DNA of 8,454 bases, taken from contig JAFGXK010000079.1 of NCBI GenBank assembly GCA_016936695.1, forward strand, positions 1-8,454, in the 5' to 3' direction. The notes below the pieces were generated by a model, which had not been told where the DNA came from, did no database searches, and saw nothing but the letters and a program-made list of their open reading frames with translations. Positions 5,612 to 8,454 of this stretch are shown here, piece by piece. Made by a program: the position numbers and the translations under genes. The DNA comes from Bacteroidales bacterium. GTDB lineage: Bacteria > Bacteroidota > Bacteroidia > Bacteroidales > VadinHA17. The first letter of the stretch is position 1. Every line of letters begins with the position of its first letter.

Positions 5612-8305
5612 ATGAGACTGATCTGGCCTGTCATCTTACCACTCATGCTTCTGTCATGCGCCCGTGAACCGGGCAGTACACGTCTTCAGAACCTGAAGTG
5701 CGAGTACCTGGTCAATCCGGAAGGGATTGATACCGGGAAACCCCGGTTCACATGGCAGATGACATCGGATGATCAGGGAGTGGAGCAGACGGCTTATATT
5801 ATAATTGTAGGGACCGATTCCGCCTCGGTTGCCGGAGGAGAAGGAGATGTATGGGAATCGGGACAAACGGCAGGTTCTACGCTTCCTGTGGTTTATACGG
5901 GCCCCTCACTCCTGCCCTTCACAAGATATTACTGGAGCCTTAAGGCCAAGCTGAATGACGGAAGCTGGACGGAACTTCCGGAGCCGGCTTCATTCGAAAC
6001 CGGATTTATGAACAAGGTAACCTGGAAAGGACACTGGATAACCGACACTTACGATTTTAACCTCAAACCTGCGCCATATTTCAGGAAGGAGTTCAACACA
6101 GACAGAAAGATAAAATCCGCCAGGGCATACATAGCTGCGGCCGGGTTATATGAGCTGAGCATCAACGGGGAAAAGGCCGGCAATCACCGGCTCGATCCGA
6201 TGTACACCCGCTTCGACCGACGGACTCTCTATGTCACTTACGATGTAACCCGGATGCTGAGGCAGGGAGAAAACGCCATCGGGGTTCTACTCGGAAACGG
6301 ATGGTATAATCATCAGTCGACTGCCGTATGGTATTTCGACAAGGCGCCATGGCGGGCCCGGCCGAAATTCTGCATGGACCTGAGGATCACATACGAAGAC
6401 GGCAGCGAAGAGGTGATAGGCACCGGCCAGGAGTGGAAGACATCGCTCTCACCCGTCATTTTCAACAGCATCTACACTGCAGAACACTACGATGCCCGTC
6501 TTGAACAGCCTGGATGGGACACCCCCGGCTTTGACGATTCAGCCTGGAAAAGTCCGCTCAACACGGGTGCGCCCTCAAACAACATAATCGCACAGGTACT
6601 CCATCCCGTGCGCAATGTCGAAATTATACCGGCAGTCAGAATGACCAGATTCAGCAGCAGAAACTACCTGTTCGATTTCGGCCGTAACATATCAGGTGTT
6701 ACAGAAATCAGGATTAAAGGAGAGACAGGCACCAGTGTCAGGCTCATTCACTCTGAAAGAATTGGCTCCGATGGTCATGCCGACCTGTCGAACATCGATG
6801 TTCATTACAGGCCGACTGACGACACTGATCCTTTCCAGACCGACATCATCATTCTGAGCGGGAAGAAAGAGGATGAATTCATGCCCCGGTTCAACTACAA
6901 GGGATTCCAGTTTGTGGAAGTTGTATCAGACAGGCCGGTTGAGCTCTCTCAGAATAGCCTGACTGCATACTTTATGCACAGTGATGTTCCTCCAAATGGG
7001 AAAATAAACTCGTCGAACAACACCCTCAACCGTACATGGATGGCATCAAATGCATCGTATCTATCCAACCTCTTCGGTTACCCGACCGATTGCCCGCAGA
7101 GGGAAAAGAACGGCTGGACAGGCGATGCCCATATAAACATAGAGACCGGCCTGTACAATTTCGATGGTATCACCGTTTATGAGAAATGGCTTGCCGATCA
7201 CCGCGACGAACAGCTCTCCAACGGAGTTCTTCCGGCTATAATACCTACAAGCGGTTGGGGATATCACTGGGCCAACGGCCCCGACTGGACCAGTACAATT
7301 GCCATTATACCGTGGAATATTTATCTCTTCTACGGCGATTCGCGCCTTCTGGAGGATTGTTATGACAACATAAAACGCTATGTTGACCAGATTGACTCGA
7401 GGAGTCCGGAAGGGATCACCGACTGGGGTCTCGGCGACTGGGTTCCGGTTAAATCGGTTACACCCAAAGAACTTACCTCAACAGCATATTTTTATGCTGA
7501 TGCCCTGATCCTGGCGAAAGCTGCAATGCTGTTTGGAAAGGATGACGACGCTGAAAAGTACACCCGGCTTGCAGAAAAGATAAGGAATGCTTTCAACACC
7601 AGGTTCCTCGATAAGTCAACAGGCATTTACGGCAAGGGCCTGCAGACTGAGCTCAGCGTTCCGCTGTACTGGGGAATTGTACCGGAAGAATTGATTCCTT
7701 CGACTGCAGAAAACCTTGCAAAGAGAGTCATATCCGACAATGAGCACATCGACGTAGGACTGCTTGGTACAAAGACACTTCTTAATGCCCTCAGCTCTAC
7801 CGGCTATGCTGATCTTGCATATAAGGTCGCCTCACAGGAGGATTTCCCTTCGTGGGGATGGTGGATAGTGAACGGTGCAACAACCTTCTATGAGAACTGG
7901 CCTCTCGACGCAAAAAGCGACATCTCGATGAATCACATCATGTTCGGGGAGATAAATGCATGGTACTACAAGGCCCTTGGCGGCATCTTTCCCGATGAGA
8001 AGGCACCGGGATTCAAGAACGTGATACTCAAACCCCATTTTGTTGAAGGGCTCGAAAGTTTCGGGGCTGAGCATGACGGACCTTACGGAAAGATTGTTTC
8101 CGAATGGAAGAGATCGGAAGACCGTGTCAGTTATCATGTTTCTATCCCGGCAAACAGTACCGCCACTCTGTACCTTAAATCAGATAATGTTGTTACGGGC
8201 GGAAAGGATGTGTCCGAAGCGTCGTCGGTGGCAGGTGTGGAAAAAGAAGACGGCGGTGTGAAGATAATGCTGAAATCAGGAGATTACAATTTTGAAGTTC
8301 TCTGA
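5612..8305 (+). CDS. Alpha-L-rhamnosidase, glycoside hydrolase family 78, lipoprotein
   Basis: An inverting hydrolase that releases terminal alpha-L-rhamnose from plant pectin side chains (rhamnogalacturonan), flavonoid glycosides or bacterial glycans. It has 897 residues. A lipoprotein signal ends in the lipobox LLSC with lipidated Cys16. The mature start (CAREPGSTR) lacks the acidic surface-export motif, so a periplasm-facing location is favoured. Domains: an N-terminal Fn3-like domain (about 25-132, YLVNPEGIDTGKPRFTW at its start), a jelly-roll carbohydrate-binding domain (about 155-325), a beta domain (about 335-455), the (alpha/alpha)6 catalytic barrel (about 460-790) and a C-terminal beta sandwich (about 795-897). 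The catalytic motif DCPQREKNGWTGD spans 493-505: Asp493, general acid Glu498, Trp502 and Asp505 match the Bacillus RhaB set, and Glu761 in ATTFYENW matches the general base, so it should be active. It is expressed alone here, after the helicase terminator; no SusC/SusD pair or regulator is visible. The start codon is set by the signal peptide. Confidence 0.94.
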   Translation: MRLIWPVILPLMLLSCAREPGSTRLQNLKCEYLVNPEGIDTGKPRFTWQMTSDDQGVEQTAYIIIVGTDSASVAGGEGDVWESGQTAGSTLPVVYTGPSLLPFTRYYWSLKAKLNDGSWTELPEPASFETGFMNKVTWKGHWITDTYDFNLKPAPYFRKEFNTDRKIKSARAYIAAAGLYELSINGEKAGNHRLDPMYTRFDRRTLYVTYDVTRMLRQGENAIGVLLGNGWYNHQSTAVWYFDKAPWRARPKFCMDLRITYEDGSEEVIGTGQEWKTSLSPVIFNSIYTAEHYDARLEQPGWDTPGFDDSAWKSPLNTGAPSNNIIAQVLHPVRNVEIIPAVRMTRFSSRNYLFDFGRNISGVTEIRIKGETGTSVRLIHSERIGSDGHADLSNIDVHYRPTDDTDPFQTDIIILSGKKEDEFMPRFNYKGFQFVEVVSDRPVELSQNSLTAYFMHSDVPPNGKINSSNNTLNRTWMASNASYLSNLFGYPTDCPQREKNGWTGDAHINIETGLYNFDGITVYEKWLADHRDEQLSNGVLPAIIPTSGWGYHWANGPDWTSTIAIIPWNIYLFYGDSRLLEDCYDNIKRYVDQIDSRSPEGITDWGLGDWVPVKSVTPKELTSTAYFYADALILAKAAMLFGKDDDAEKYTRLAEKIRNAFNTRFLDKSTGIYGKGLQTELSVPLYWGIVPEELIPSTAENLAKRVISDNEHIDVGLLGTKTLLNALSSTGYADLAYKVASQEDFPSWGWWIVNGATTFYENWPLDAKSDISMNHIMFGEINAWYYKALGGIFPDEKAPGFKNVILKPHFVEGLESFGAEHDGPYGKIVSEWKRSEDRVSYHVSIPANSTATLYLKSDNVVTGGKDVSEASSVAGVEKEDGGVKIMLKSGDYNFEVL

Positions 8306-8353
8306 AATAATAACTTTTCTTTAATCTGATTAATTCAATATAATTAGCGAAGC

Positions 8354-8416
8354 CTTCGTGCCTTTGCGTCTTCGTGGCAAAAAATAAAAATGCCGCTAAG
8401 GCGCTAAGGCACAAAG
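8354..8416. repeat. Long imperfect inverted repeat made of 8-bp units, dispersed-repeat type
   Basis: Two 26-base arms (8354-8379 and 8391-8416) flank an 11-base A-rich loop. On pairing, 23 of 26 positions match, counting two G-U pairs as RNA; the three mismatches (8357/8413, 8365/8405, 8373/8397) are exactly 8 bases apart because each arm is a tandem of 8-base units: CTTCGTGC, CTTTGCGT, CTTCGTGG on the left and CGCTAAGG twice plus CACAAAG on the right. Sequence of this type, often mistranslated as ...ATKTQRHEG..., recurs from memory in many Bacteroidota and other environmental genomes. It lies 48 bases after the rhamnosidase stop. Only AT-rich sequence surrounds it in 8306-8454, with no gene and no typical terminator other than this hairpin. 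Confidence 0.75.
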
Positions 8417-8454
8417 AAACATATACATATTAATACAATTATCTGAATAATTCA

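Noticed and set aside
8193..8414. Minus-strand frame of 73 residues containing FFATKTQRHEG
   Set aside because: It reads through the dispersed repeat and the rhamnosidase 3' end; this peptide is a familiar spurious translation of such repeats, not a gene.
8437..8452. AATTAT-ctga-ATAATT inverted repeat at the window edge
   Set aside because: A short, purely A/T stem in AT-rich sequence is expected by chance, and the context is cut off by the window end.

Overview
The window looks like a chromosomal segment of a member of the Bacteroidota, probably Bacteroidales or a related environmental anaerobe. Three exact TAnnTTTG promoter boxes (all TATCTTTG) lie upstream of three of the genes, and most start codons follow A-rich leaders rather than Shine-Dalgarno sites. 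The lysine-rich cold-shock protein and the lipoprotein family-GH78 rhamnosidase also fit this phylum. This placement is inferred from gene content and promoter style; no taxonomic marker gene is present.

Layout: (1) 2-1027, plus strand: the 3' end of a Na+-pump operon, with the C-terminal 270 residues of a sodium-translocating decarboxylase beta subunit, a 43-residue single-pass OadG-like subunit behind an unusually strong ribosome binding site, and a possible 24-residue CxxC microprotein overlapping its stop codon. (2) 1065-2924, minus strand and convergent with the first block: an aspartate ammonia-lyase fused behind an N-terminal cyclic-nucleotide-binding-type domain, with a well-formed promoter and a perfect palindrome over the predicted transcription start. 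(3) 3056-5560, plus strand: an RNA-chaperone module made of a cold-shock-domain protein with a lysine-rich extension and a DEAD-box RNA helicase with a DbpA-type RNA-binding domain. Each has its own TATCTTTG box, a strong hairpin precedes the first gene, and a near-textbook intrinsic terminator follows the second. (4) 5612-8305, plus strand: a lipoprotein alpha-L-rhamnosidase. (5) 8306-8454: AT-rich sequence holding a long imperfect inverted repeat built from 8-bp units, of a type I recognise as dispersed in many environmental genomes.

How the genes may fit together: aspartase feeds aspartate into fumarate, and a decarboxylase Na+ pump conserves energy from decarboxylation, commonly in succinate/propionate fermentation, so blocks 1 and 2 are plausibly linked through C4-acid fermentation. 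Block 3 is RNA remodelling and cold adaptation. Block 4 is plant-polysaccharide or glycoside scavenging. No transposase, CRISPR array, rRNA or tRNA was seen. The less ordinary items are the sensor-aspartase fusion with a degenerate ligand-binding cassette, its operator-like palindrome, the cold-shock leader hairpin, the CxxC microprotein and the terminal repeat.
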